In this document: positions 12,060-20,480 of the stretch, one piece after another
Layout: every line of letters begins with the position of its first letter
Position numbering within the stretch: position 1 is the first letter of the stretch
DNA from: Reyranella soli
GTDB taxonomy: Bacteria; Pseudomonadota; Alphaproteobacteria; Reyranellales; Reyranellaceae
DNA length: 64,000 bases
NCBI RefSeq assembly: GCF_007992495.1
Contig: NZ_BKAJ01000012.1
Span: 1 to 64,000 of the forward strand
Direction: 5' to 3'
Made by a program: the position numbers and the translations under genes
The notes under the pieces: generated by a model
Told to the model about the DNA's origin: nothing
Databases searched by the model: none
The model's input: the letters and a program-made list of their open reading frames with translations, nothing else

Positions 12060-13490
12060 ATGATGACGACAAAGATCAAGGTCGCGATGGTGGCGGCGGG
12101 CTTGGCCGCTTCCCTGATGATAGGCGGGGCAGGGCCTTCCCTGGCCGACGAGGTGACGCTGAGGATGGCCGTGCCCGATTGGCCACCGACACGCATCATG
12201 AAGAAGTTCTTCGACGAGCAGTACAAGCCGAAGTCCGGCAATGCGGTGAAGCTCGAGGTCGACTTCATCCCATGGCCCGACTTCTACACCCGTGTGAACG
12301 CTTCGCTCACCTCCGGCGAGCGGAAGTACAACTTCATCGTGTCCGACTCGCAATGGCTGGGGGCCTTCGTCGAGGGCGGGTATTTCCGGAAGGTCAACGA
12401 TCTCCTCGAGGCCGATCCCGAGTTCAAGAAGACGTTCATGGATATCCATCCGAGTCTTCTGAATGCCTATTCGACCTATCCTTACAAGTCCCAGAACTAT
12501 TACGGTTTCCCGCAATTTCCCGACGTGCTGGTGACCTACGCCCGCAAGGACGTCATCTGCGACGAGACCGAACAGAAGAACTTCCTTGCGAAATACAAGA
12601 AGAAGCTGCCCTGCACGGGCGAAGAGATCGACGCAATGACCTGGGACGATTTCCGGAATGTCGGCGAGTTCTTCCGGCGCAGGAAGGGTGAGATGCTGGC
12701 AGGCAAACCGGCCGAGGACGATTTCTATGGCATCGCGGTCCAAGCCGGTAAGGGGTACGACTTCTCGTCCATGCAGGTGAACGGCCTCATCTGGCAGATG
12801 GGCGGCGACATCTGGGATGAGACCAAGGTACCCAAAGGCCAGGCGCAAGGCGTGGTGAACTCACCGGCAGCCGTAAAGGCTCTCGAGAAGTATCTCAGCC
12901 TGCTCGAGTACATGCCGCCAGTGGCCAAGACCGGGACCATGGACATCTTCAAGACGGACGAACTGTTCCGCGAAGGCAAGGTGGCCATGAACGTCAACTG
13001 GATCGGCCTGGGGGAAGCCTCGCTCGACCCGAAGATCTCAAGGGTCTCGGACAAGCTGGTGTTCGGCATGATGCCGGGAACCACGGGGCCTGACGGCAAG
13101 ATAGTGCGTTGGTCCAATATCGGCGGGCAGCCATTCGTCCTGACGACCTGGACGACCGACGCCCAGATCAAGGAGGCCGTGGAATTCGTGAAATGGTGGC
13201 TCTCGTCTGGCATCCAGCATCAGTTCGCGGCGGCGGGTGGCCAATCGGGAATCAAATCCGTGTATTCGGATCCCAAGTATGTGGCCTATCGCCCGTGGAA
13301 CAGGACGTGGGCTCCGTCGCTGGATTGGCAGAAGGATGTGTGGCACGTGCCGCAGTTCTTCGAACTGCTGACCCAACAGCAGGATCAGTTCGATCGCGCG
13401 ATCACGGGCAAGCAGAACGCCAAGACGACCTTGGATAACATCGCGAAGTTCCAGCAGAACCTGCTGAGCGAAGCGGGATTGATCAAATGA
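12060..13490 (+). CDS. Sugar ABC transporter periplasmic substrate-binding protein
   Basis: A 476-residue family 1 extracellular solute-binding protein with a Sec signal (MMTTKIKVAMVAAGLAASL, cleavage near SLADE). The mature part has the two-lobe pattern of carbohydrate-binding proteins. Two cysteines at about residues 165 and 185 could form a disulfide around an inserted loop. GGAGGAG eight bases upstream selects the ATG at 12060 over 12042. It lies between the first ATPase and the permeases. Closest in operon style are glycerol/polyol-type systems with two ATPases; the ligand cannot be told from sequence. Confidence 0.92.
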   Translation: MMTTKIKVAMVAAGLAASLMIGGAGPSLADEVTLRMAVPDWPPTRIMKKFFDEQYKPKSGNAVKLEVDFIPWPDFYTRVNASLTSGERKYNFIVSDSQWLGAFVEGGYFRKVNDLLEADPEFKKTFMDIHPSLLNAYSTYPYKSQNYYGFPQFPDVLVTYARKDVICDETEQKNFLAKYKKKLPCTGEEIDAMTWDDFRNVGEFFRRRKGEMLAGKPAEDDFYGIAVQAGKGYDFSSMQVNGLIWQMGGDIWDETKVPKGQAQGVVNSPAAVKALEKYLSLLEYMPPVAKTGTMDIFKTDELFREGKVAMNVNWIGLGEASLDPKISRVSDKLVFGMMPGTTGPDGKIVRWSNIGGQPFVLTTWTTDAQIKEAVEFVKWWLSSGIQHQFAAAGGQSGIKSVYSDPKYVAYRPWNRTWAPSLDWQKDVWHVPQFFELLTQQQDQFDRAITGKQNAKTTLDNIAKFQQNLLSEAGLIK

Positions 13491-13511
13491 TGTAAGGCAA
13501 GCGGCCCGAGC

Positions 13512-13558
13512 CTCGGTCGGGTGCGCGGGGTTCCCTCGCGGCCCCCGCCCCGACCGAG
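13512..13558 (+). promoter_or_regulatory. Strong intergenic hairpin after the binding-protein gene
   Basis: Perfect 10-bp arms (13512-13521 and 13549-13558, starting CTCGGTCGGG) enclose a second GC-rich stem. It lies in the 146-base gap between binding-protein stop and permease start, the only sizeable gap in the operon after the first ATPase. Such hairpins commonly protect the binding-protein message from 3' decay or cause partial termination, giving binding protein in excess over permease. No T-tract was seen. Confidence 0.6.
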
Positions 13559-13636
13559 CAGCCGGTGCGCCAGGGATGCCCGCGCGGCGCCCAGGCGCGC
13601 CCGATCCGCCGAGCTGGACTGCCATCAAGAGTTGCC

Positions 13637-14713
13637 ATGTTAGTTTTACCGCCCGTCTCAGTTCCGAGCCTCCGGACGTCGCCGACGCTTCTCGAGATCT
13701 CTGCCGACAACTGGCGGCTGGCCAGCTTGGTGGGTGTCGTGGTCTCCGCGCTCGCCGTGGCGGCGCTGCCCGCGGATGTCGCCTTCTGGATTGTCGGCGC
13801 CCTGGTCGCGCTGGTCGCCGTGGCGTTCGTGGTCAACGCCTATCGCCGGCGCTACTACGGGGGGCTGCTCGTGGCGCCCGCCATCGCCGTGCTGTTCGCG
13901 ATGAACATCTTTCCACTGCTGTGGTCTTTGGGGCTTTCGTTCTTTGCCTACCAATCGAACCGGCAGTCGATATGGTTCGTCGGCCTCAACAACTACATCA
14001 AGGTGCTCACCAACGATATCGCCGCGGCGGATAACTGGCACGCCCTCATCAACACGGGGATGTTCGTCGTACTCACGGTGTCAGCCCAGATGATCGTCGG
14101 CTTCATGCTGGCGATGCTTTTTGCCAAGCAGTTTCCGCTGCGGAAGTATCTCCTGATCCTCGTGCTGACGCCAATGATGCTGTCGGTCGTCGCCTCGGGC
14201 GTGTTCTTCACCTACTACTATGACCCGACCTTCGGCATCCTCAGCTATGCGATCAACAGCATCGCGGGCGGCCAGTTCATCTTGATGGACAGCAAGGCAG
14301 GCGCGGTTGCGGGCATCGTCTTCGCCGACGCCTGGATGTGGTCGCCGTTCGTCATGCTGCTGGTCCTGGCGGGGCTCGTGTCCGTACCGAAGTATCTATA
14401 CGAGGCGGCCGCCATCGACCGTGTCTCCGCGTGGCGGCGCTTCTGGACCATCACCTTCCCGTATATCCGCGGGCTGCTGATGCTGGCGCTCCTGTTCCGC
14501 ACCATCGAGGCGTTCAAGCTCGCCGACCTCGTGATCCTGCTCACGAAAGGCGGCAACGACACGATGACAATCTCCTATCATCTGATCCGCATCGCCAACG
14601 AGCAGAACAAGACCAGCGAGGGTGCGGCGATCTCCTACATCATGCTGTTCATGGTGATCGTCCTCACCAACCTCTATCTCTACCTTGCCAATCGCAGGAC
14701 CCGGGAGAGCTGA
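13637..14713 (+). CDS. Sugar ABC transporter permease 1
   Basis: 358 residues. Two hydrophobic helices at the N terminus precede the usual six-helix MalF/UgpA-type core, giving about eight membrane segments. The EAA loop that docks the ATPase is seen as YEAAAIDRVSAWRRF near residue 255. The start at ATG 13637 (weak AAGAG upstream) is preferred to the upstream GTG at 13565, which would add a charged stretch ahead of the first helix and overlap the hairpin. The next permease starts 2 bases after its stop. Confidence 0.9.
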   Translation: MLVLPPVSVPSLRTSPTLLEISADNWRLASLVGVVVSALAVAALPADVAFWIVGALVALVAVAFVVNAYRRRYYGGLLVAPAIAVLFAMNIFPLLWSLGLSFFAYQSNRQSIWFVGLNNYIKVLTNDIAAADNWHALINTGMFVVLTVSAQMIVGFMLAMLFAKQFPLRKYLLILVLTPMMLSVVASGVFFTYYYDPTFGILSYAINSIAGGQFILMDSKAGAVAGIVFADAWMWSPFVMLLVLAGLVSVPKYLYEAAAIDRVSAWRRFWTITFPYIRGLLMLALLFRTIEAFKLADLVILLTKGGNDTMTISYHLIRIANEQNKTSEGAAISYIMLFMVIVLTNLYLYLANRRTRES

Positions 14714-14715
14714 GC

Positions 14716-15660
14716 ATGGCGGCCGACACCTCTATTTGGCAGCGCATCGGCTTTCGCCGAAGCTTCGGTGTGGCGGAGGCCGGCTGGGGACGCACCCTGG
14801 TCGTGGCGGGGGTCAGCTTCGTCTACTTCCTGCCGGTGCTGTTCATCATCTTCACCGCTATCAAGCCGCAGGCGCTGGCGCTGTCAGTGCCGCCAACGCT
14901 GTCGCCGACTTCCCTGTTCGGTCTCATCCCCGATCAGTTCGTCTTCACGCCGACGCTGGAGAATTTCAGCTCGGTGTTCTCGCGCGTAATGACGGGCGGC
15001 GGCCAGCCGGAGCCGACCGGTTTCGACCGCTTCTTCTTCAACTCGATCGTGATCGCGTCCGCCTCGGTGCTGCTCGCCCTCATCCTGGGCACGCTGGCTG
15101 CCTACGGCTTCTCACGTTATCCGCTCAAGGGCAACGATACCTACCTGTTCATCATTTTGACCACGCGCATGCTGCCGGCGATCGTCGTGATCATTCCGGT
15201 GATTCTGATGTTCCGCGCCGTGGGCCTGTCCGGGTCCTATCTCGGAATCATCCTGCTCTACACCGCCTTCAATCTGGCCTTCACCATCTGGATGATGAAG
15301 AGCTTCTTTGACGAACTCTCAACCGACGTCGAAGACGCCGCGCGTATCGACGGCTCGTCCGGGACCAGGGTATTTCTCAAGATCTGCCTGCCGCAGGTCG
15401 TCGCCGGTCTCGCCGCGACCTTCGTGTTCGGTCTGATCCTGACCTGGAACGAGTTTCTGTTCGCCCTGCTGGTGACCGGCCCCGACACGCGCACCGTGCC
15501 CGTGGCGATGAACCAGGCCGTCTCCTCCGGCGGCCGCGGCACCGACTGGACACTGCTGGCTGCGATCGAGACGCTGTTCCTGATCCCGGTCTTCCTGGTT
15601 ACTTTCTTCCTGCAGGAGCACCTGCTGCGCGGTGTTACCTTCGGCACGGTCCGGAAATAG
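14716..15660 (+). CDS. Sugar ABC transporter permease 2
   Basis: A 314-residue MalG/UgpE-type permease with six predicted membrane helices. The EAA loop reads EDAARIDGSSGTRVF near residue 215. It forms the transmembrane pair with the preceding permease. GGGAGAG seven bases before the ATG at 14716 decides the start; the frame is open far upstream, but that part is antisense-like read-through of the first permease. A long loop rich in Pro/Thr follows the first helix (residues about 50-90). Confidence 0.92.
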   Translation: MAADTSIWQRIGFRRSFGVAEAGWGRTLVVAGVSFVYFLPVLFIIFTAIKPQALALSVPPTLSPTSLFGLIPDQFVFTPTLENFSSVFSRVMTGGGQPEPTGFDRFFFNSIVIASASVLLALILGTLAAYGFSRYPLKGNDTYLFIILTTRMLPAIVVIIPVILMFRAVGLSGSYLGIILLYTAFNLAFTIWMMKSFFDELSTDVEDAARIDGSSGTRVFLKICLPQVVAGLAATFVFGLILTWNEFLFALLVTGPDTRTVPVAMNQAVSSGGRGTDWTLLAAIETLFLIPVFLVTFFLQEHLLRGVTFGTVRK

Positions 15661-15662
15661 TC

Positions 15663-16751
15663 ATGTCGACCATCGAACTCCGTGGGATCACCAAGACATT
15701 CGGCGCATTCGTCGCCGTCCAGGATGCCGACCTGTCGGTGGCAGCGGGCGAAGTCGTCTGCCTGCTCGGGCCGTCGGGCTGCGGCAAGACGACGACCCTG
15801 CGCATAATCGCCGGCCTTGAGCGGGCAACGGCGGGCGACATCGTGATCGCGGGGCGGCGCATGAACGGGCTGCCGCCGCAGGAGCGCAACATCGCCATGG
15901 TCTTCCAGTTCTATGCGCTCTATCCGGCGCTGACGGTCGGTGAGAACATCGCGATGCCCTTGCACCACCAAAGCATCGGCAAAGCGGAGATCGCCGCCCA
16001 GGTCGGCAAGGTGGCTGACATCCTGCATTTACGCGACATTCTGGACCGGATGCCGGGGCAGATCTCCGAAGGCGAGAAGCAACGCGTCGCCGTCGCGCGC
16101 GCTATCGTGCGCGATCCCAACTGCTTCCTGTTCGACGAACCTCTGTCGCGGCTGGACGTGGAGCTGCGCCATACCATGCGCAGCCAGATCAAGGCCGTGC
16201 TGTCCAACCTCTCGAGAGCCACGGTCATTGTCACGCACGACCAGCTCGAGGCTCTGTCCATGGCGGATCGCATCGCGATCATGCGTGACGGCCGGATCGA
16301 ACAGGTGGGAAGCCCCCACGAGGTCTTCGCCAGGCCGGCCAATGTATTCGTTGCGAGCTTCATCGGCACGCCGCAGATGAACCTGATCGAGGCTGAGTTC
16401 AAGGGCTACGGCGACGGCAAGGCGACCGTCACCTTCGACCGGCAGGACGTCAATCTCCCCGCGGCGCCTGCGGTCGCGGCTCTGGCGCCGGGACGAGTCA
16501 CGGTCGGCGTGCGCCCGCGCGCCTTCACCGTCGTCGCCGAAGATGCTGCCGACACGATCGACGCTGTGACAGAGCTCATCGAGCCGATGGGCGCCGAGAC
16601 GCTCATCCATGCGCGAACCAGGACCGGCGGCGACATCCGGGTGGTTATCCCGCGCGACAAAAAGGTGAAGATCGGCGAACCGCTCCACCTGATTCCGGAT
16701 CCCATGCAGACCCACATCTTTGCCGCGGACGGCAAGGCGGTCCGCGCATGA
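15663..16751 (+). CDS. Sugar ABC transporter ATP-binding protein B (degenerate signature motif)
   Basis: 362 residues: ABC ATPase plus C-terminal TOBE region. Walker A GPSGCGKT (36-43), Q-loop Gln82, Walker B CFLFDE (154-159) and H-loop His192 (VTHDQLEAL) are canonical. The signature, however, reads ISEGEKQ (134-140) instead of LSGGQ, losing the second Gly. This is the mirror image of the first ATPase, which keeps the signature and lacks the His. In a head-to-tail dimer the two faults meet in one site, leaving the other site fully competent. The start is 2 bases after the permease stop. Confidence 0.93.
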   Translation: MSTIELRGITKTFGAFVAVQDADLSVAAGEVVCLLGPSGCGKTTTLRIIAGLERATAGDIVIAGRRMNGLPPQERNIAMVFQFYALYPALTVGENIAMPLHHQSIGKAEIAAQVGKVADILHLRDILDRMPGQISEGEKQRVAVARAIVRDPNCFLFDEPLSRLDVELRHTMRSQIKAVLSNLSRATVIVTHDQLEALSMADRIAIMRDGRIEQVGSPHEVFARPANVFVASFIGTPQMNLIEAEFKGYGDGKATVTFDRQDVNLPAAPAVAALAPGRVTVGVRPRAFTVVAEDAADTIDAVTELIEPMGAETLIHARTRTGGDIRVVIPRDKKVKIGEPLHLIPDPMQTHIFAADGKAVRA

Positions 16752-17254
16752 GCCGACATGACCAGGACAACGGCGGGCTGTCATCCGCTGCCGCGCGCAG
16801 ACTGGAATACGCGATCATCGGGCTCGGCGTCGCGGCGCTCATGCTGATCTTCCAGCCCCTCGACATCGCCCTGTTCACGGCGGGGGGCGTGATCGTCGTC
16901 GTGGCGGCACTGGCAAACAACCTGCTGCCGCTGGCGCGGCCCGGCGTCCCGAAGCGGTCCGTCGTGAAAGCCGCGATGATCGTCGCGATGATCTTCTGTC
17001 TCGTCCTGCTGGTCTCAATCCTCGCCGCGTATCTGTACGGCGTGTTCTTCCTGAAACCGCCGGATCCCAGCACCGTCGCCGGCAGGGCCCAACTGAGCGC
17101 CGAGCCGTGGTACATGCACGGCTTCACCTGGGTTGTGGCGATCATCGCCGGTGTCCTGGCCGGCGCGCTTGTACTGCAGCGCCGCCGGAGAACCGGAACC
17201 AGGGAAGAATCCGGCGAGCATCATCGATCAACATCCATAGGGAGTGAAACATGA
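16748..17254 (+). CDS. Small four-helix membrane protein of the ABC operon
   Basis: 168 residues that I cannot assign to a family. Four hydrophobic segments are visible at about residues 21-36, 39-62, 73-101 and 127-144, with an Arg-rich cytoplasmic-looking tail (QRRRRTG) after the last. It overlaps the second ATPase by 4 bases (ATGA) and the DJ-1-like gene by 4 bases, so it is made with the transporter. Two-ATPase glycerol transporters of rhizobia also carry a small extra membrane protein (GlpU), so an accessory transporter subunit is plausible; no sequence match is claimed. Confidence 0.8.
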   Translation: MSRHDQDNGGLSSAAARRLEYAIIGLGVAALMLIFQPLDIALFTAGGVIVVVAALANNLLPLARPGVPKRSVVKAAMIVAMIFCLVLLVSILAAYLYGVFFLKPPDPSTVAGRAQLSAEPWYMHGFTWVVAIIAGVLAGALVLQRRRRTGTREESGEHHRSTSIGSET

Positions 17255-18012
17255 GCCATCCTGTCCAAGCCGCCGCCGTCCATCGGATGCAGCAGCTGAT
17301 GTCGGCGTCTCCGGTACCCTCCATCTCCACCGAGCTGTTGGTTACGGCCGACGGCGATCTGAACCGGGAGCTCAAAAGCTTCCTGTTCGACCCGCCCTCC
17401 GACCCGAACCTGCTCACGGGCAAGCGGATCGCCATCTGCTGCACGAACGGCGTGGAGGAGGTGGAGATCCTGGGCGCTCATCGCTGGCTGACGGAGCGCG
17501 GCGCCAAGGTCCACATCGTCTCGCCGCGCATCGGCGAATTCGATCCGACGCTGGGGTTGCGCTTTCCGCCGCAGTGCGCCACCCACGTCCTCGCCATCCG
17601 CCTGATGGAAAATGCAGGCTGGCTCAAGATCGACCGCTACACCGACGAGGCGAAGGCAGCGGACTACGACGCCGTCCTCCTGCCTGGCGGCTGTTGGAAT
17701 CCCGATGCGCTGCGCATGGACAAGCACGCTCTCGCCTTCGTGCGCGCCATGTACGAGTCCGGCAAGCCGACGACCGCCATCTGCCATGGTCAATGGGTGA
17801 TGGTCAGCGCCAGGATCCTCAAGGGCAAGCGCGCCACCGCCGTGTGGAACATCCAGATCGACCTCGAGAATGCGGGTGCCGCCGTTCTCGACGAACCCTG
17901 CGTGGTCGACGGCAACCTGATCACGGCGCGCTTCCCCTATGACCTGCCGCGACTGGTCCAGGCCATGGTGCGGCAGTTGCTGGCCAAAACGGAACAGGCG
18001 GCGGCGGAGTGA
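17251..18012 (+). CDS. DJ-1/PfpI family (class I glutamine-amidotransferase-like) protein
   Basis: A 253-residue protein with a DJ-1/PfpI fold from about residue 55. The nucleophile elbow is AICHGQW with Cys178 followed by His179, and the conserved acidic partner is at Glu69/Glu70 (NGVEEVE). About 55 extra residues precede the domain. Family members include proteases, glyoxalases, deglycases and isocyanide hydratases. Its place between a sugar importer and sugar enzymes suggests work on a sugar-derived carbonyl compound. A TAGGGAGTG precedes the ATG, which overlaps the previous stop. Confidence 0.87.
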   Translation: MSHPVQAAAVHRMQQLMSASPVPSISTELLVTADGDLNRELKSFLFDPPSDPNLLTGKRIAICCTNGVEEVEILGAHRWLTERGAKVHIVSPRIGEFDPTLGLRFPPQCATHVLAIRLMENAGWLKIDRYTDEAKAADYDAVLLPGGCWNPDALRMDKHALAFVRAMYESGKPTTAICHGQWVMVSARILKGKRATAVWNIQIDLENAGAAVLDEPCVVDGNLITARFPYDLPRLVQAMVRQLLAKTEQAAAE

Positions 18013-18086
18013 GCGTCGCAGCTGATCTCGCCTGAAGCATTTGAGCCGGCGCGGTCGCCGGCCACCGGAGGAACGCGGAGGTCGCC

Positions 18087-19145
18087 ATGAAGACCCTCAA
18101 AGGCCCGGCCATTTTTCTCGCGCAATTCGCCGGCGACGCAGCGCCGTTCGATTCGCTGCGCGCCATTGCACAGTGGGCAGCCGATCTCGGCTACAAGGGC
18201 GTGCAGATTCCGTCCTGGGACGCGCGCCTGTTCGATTTGGACCGCGCGGCCGAGAGCAAAGCCTATTGTGACGAGGTGAGGGGCACGCTGGCGAGCGTCG
18301 GCACCGTGGTCACCGAGCTGTCGACGCATCTGCAAGGTCAGCTCGTCGCCGTTCATCCCGCCTACGACATCGCGTTCGATGGCTTTGCGCCGCCGCAAAT
18401 GCGGGGCAAGCCCGCCGCGCGCCAGGCCTGGGCGGTCGATCAGCTGATGAAGGCGGCGCGCGCCTCGCGCAATCTCGGGCTCAGCGCCCATGTGACGTTC
18501 TCCGGCGCGCTGGCCTGGCCCTATATCTATCCGTGGCCGCAGCGCCCGCCCGGACTGATCGAAACCGCGTTCGACGAGCTGGCGAAACGCTGGAGACCGG
18601 TCCTCAACGCCTTCGATGAGGCCGGCGTCGATCTCTGTTACGAGATCCACCCCGGCGAAGACCTCCACGACGGCATCACCTTCGAGATGTTCCTCGAGCG
18701 TGTCGAGGGGCACCGGCGCTGCCACATCCTCTATGATCCGAGCCACTTCGTGCTGCAGCAGCTCGATTATCTCGGCTTCATCGACGCCTATCACCCACGC
18801 ATCCGCATGTTCCATGTGAAGGACGCGGAGTTCAATCCGACGGCCAAACAGGGCGTCTATGGCGGCTACCAGCCTTGGGCGCAACGCGCCGGCCGCTTCC
18901 GCTCGCTCGGCGACGGCCAAGTGGACTTCAAGGCGATCTTCTCCAAATTCTCGCAGTATGATTTCGACGGCTGGGCGGTGCTCGAATGGGAGTGCTGCGT
19001 GAAAAGTCCGGAACAGGGCGCGCGCGAGGGCGCTGAGTTCATCCGCCGGCACATCATCGAGGTCACCGGGAAAGCGTTCGACGACTTCGCCGGCGCAGGG
19101 ACCGACGACGCCGCGAACCGGCGGATGCTGGGGCTGGCGCAATGA
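18087..19145 (+). CDS. Sugar phosphate isomerase/epimerase (AP endonuclease 2-type TIM barrel)
   Basis: A 352-residue TIM-barrel enzyme. The usual metal-ligand set is visible: Glu186 (CYEIHPGED), Asp217 (YDPSHF), His243 (FHVKDAE) and Glu300 (VLEWECC). Such enzymes isomerise or epimerise keto sugars and inosose-type compounds, and some eliminate from 3-keto-glycosides. It overlaps the next gene, a Gfo/Idh/MocA dehydrogenase, by 4 bases; these two families often work together by oxidising a sugar then isomerising or cleaving it. A GGAGGTC precedes the ATG. It follows the DJ-1-like gene by 74 bases. Confidence 0.92.
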   Translation: MKTLKGPAIFLAQFAGDAAPFDSLRAIAQWAADLGYKGVQIPSWDARLFDLDRAAESKAYCDEVRGTLASVGTVVTELSTHLQGQLVAVHPAYDIAFDGFAPPQMRGKPAARQAWAVDQLMKAARASRNLGLSAHVTFSGALAWPYIYPWPQRPPGLIETAFDELAKRWRPVLNAFDEAGVDLCYEIHPGEDLHDGITFEMFLERVEGHRRCHILYDPSHFVLQQLDYLGFIDAYHPRIRMFHVKDAEFNPTAKQGVYGGYQPWAQRAGRFRSLGDGQVDFKAIFSKFSQYDFDGWAVLEWECCVKSPEQGAREGAEFIRRHIIEVTGKAFDDFAGAGTDDAANRRMLGLAQ

Positions 19146-20389
19146 CCATCGAAGCAGTCAACGAGGCCGGCGCGCGGAGCCCACGTCTCAAGCTCGGCAT
19201 GGTCGGCGGCGGCCGCGGCGCCTTCATCGGCGCGGTGCATCGCATCGCGGCCCGTCTCGACGACCAATATGAAGTCGTCGCGGGTGCCCTTTCCGCCGAT
19301 CCCGAACGGGCGGGGGCCAGCGCCGCCGATATCGGCATCGCGCCCGAGCGTGCCTACGCCGATTTTCGTACCATGGCGGGTGCCGAGGCTGAACGGCCCG
19401 ATGGCATCGACGTGGTGGCGATCGTCACACCCAACCATCTCCACCACCCGATCGCACGCGCCTTTCTCGACGCCGGAATCCACGTGATTTGCGACAAGCC
19501 GATCAGCCGCACGGTCGAGGAAGCCGAGGACCTCGTCCGCGCCGTGGCCAAGAGCGGCAAGGTCTTCGTGCTCACGCACAATTACACCGGCTATCCAATG
19601 GTCCGGCATGCGCGTGAGATGATCTCGGCCGGTGAACTCGGTCGTATTCGCGTCGTCCAGGCCGAATATCCGCAGGAATGGCTGACCACGCCTCTCGAGC
19701 GCAGTGGTCAGAAACAGGCGGAATGGCGTACCGATCCCGAGCGCAGCGGCGCCGGCGGTTGTCTTGGCGATATCGGCACGCACGCCTTCAATCTCGCGGA
19801 GTTCGTCTCCGGCCTACGGGTCGAGGGCGTGGCGGCGGAGCTCACCACCTTCGTCGATGGCCGTCGGCTCGATGACAACGTGCAGATGATGCTGCGCTTC
19901 GCGGGCGGCGCGCGCGGCGCCCTCTGGTCGAGTCAGATCGCGCCAGGTCACGAGAACGGGTTGCAGTTGCGCCTCTACGGCGAGAAAGGCGGCTTGATCT
20001 GGCATCAGGAGCGCCCGGACCAGCTGCGCTTCACGCCGTATGGCAAGTCGCCACAGCTCGTGACGCGCGGTGGCCCGGCGGCCGGATCCGCGGCGGCGCA
20101 CGCGACCCGCATTCCCGCCGGCCATCCCGAAGGCTATCTCGAAGGCTTCGCGCAGCTTTACGCCGACACAGCAGCGCTGATCCGCGCCCGCGAATCGGGG
20201 CGCCCACCCGATGCGTCGGCGGCTCTTCTGCCGACGGCTGAGGACGGCCTGCGCGCTATGCGCTTCATTGCTGCCGCGGTCAGCTCCAGCCGAGATGACG
20301 GCGCTTGGACACCTCTTCCCTGGCCCGCTGACGCGACAGGAAGTGTGGCGTACCAAGGCCGGGTGGACGCCGCCGCCGCTCGGACGTAA
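19142..20389 (+). CDS. Gfo/Idh/MocA family NAD(P)-dependent oxidoreductase
   Basis: A 415-residue dehydrogenase. The N-terminal Rossmann motif is GMVGGGRGAFIG (19-30), the catalytic-loop lysine Lys119 lies in CDKP, and the C-terminal domain motif GGCLGDIGTHAFNL contains the conserved Asp/His. Family members oxidise sugars, inositols or 3-OH groups of glycosides. It is the last gene of the operon, coupled by ATGA to the isomerase. It probably performs the first oxidation of the imported substrate; the substrate is unknown. Confidence 0.93.
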   Translation: MTIEAVNEAGARSPRLKLGMVGGGRGAFIGAVHRIAARLDDQYEVVAGALSADPERAGASAADIGIAPERAYADFRTMAGAEAERPDGIDVVAIVTPNHLHHPIARAFLDAGIHVICDKPISRTVEEAEDLVRAVAKSGKVFVLTHNYTGYPMVRHAREMISAGELGRIRVVQAEYPQEWLTTPLERSGQKQAEWRTDPERSGAGGCLGDIGTHAFNLAEFVSGLRVEGVAAELTTFVDGRRLDDNVQMMLRFAGGARGALWSSQIAPGHENGLQLRLYGEKGGLIWHQERPDQLRFTPYGKSPQLVTRGGPAAGSAAAHATRIPAGHPEGYLEGFAQLYADTAALIRARESGRPPDASAALLPTAEDGLRAMRFIAAAVSSSRDDGAWTPLPWPADATGSVAYQGRVDAAAART

Positions 20390-20480
20390 CTCGCCGGCGC
20401 GCCGACTGTTCCGTCGTAACCTGGTCCCACTCGGGTTGCCGCGTGGACGCAACGGGCTGTGGAGCAAGGGCTGATTCTGC

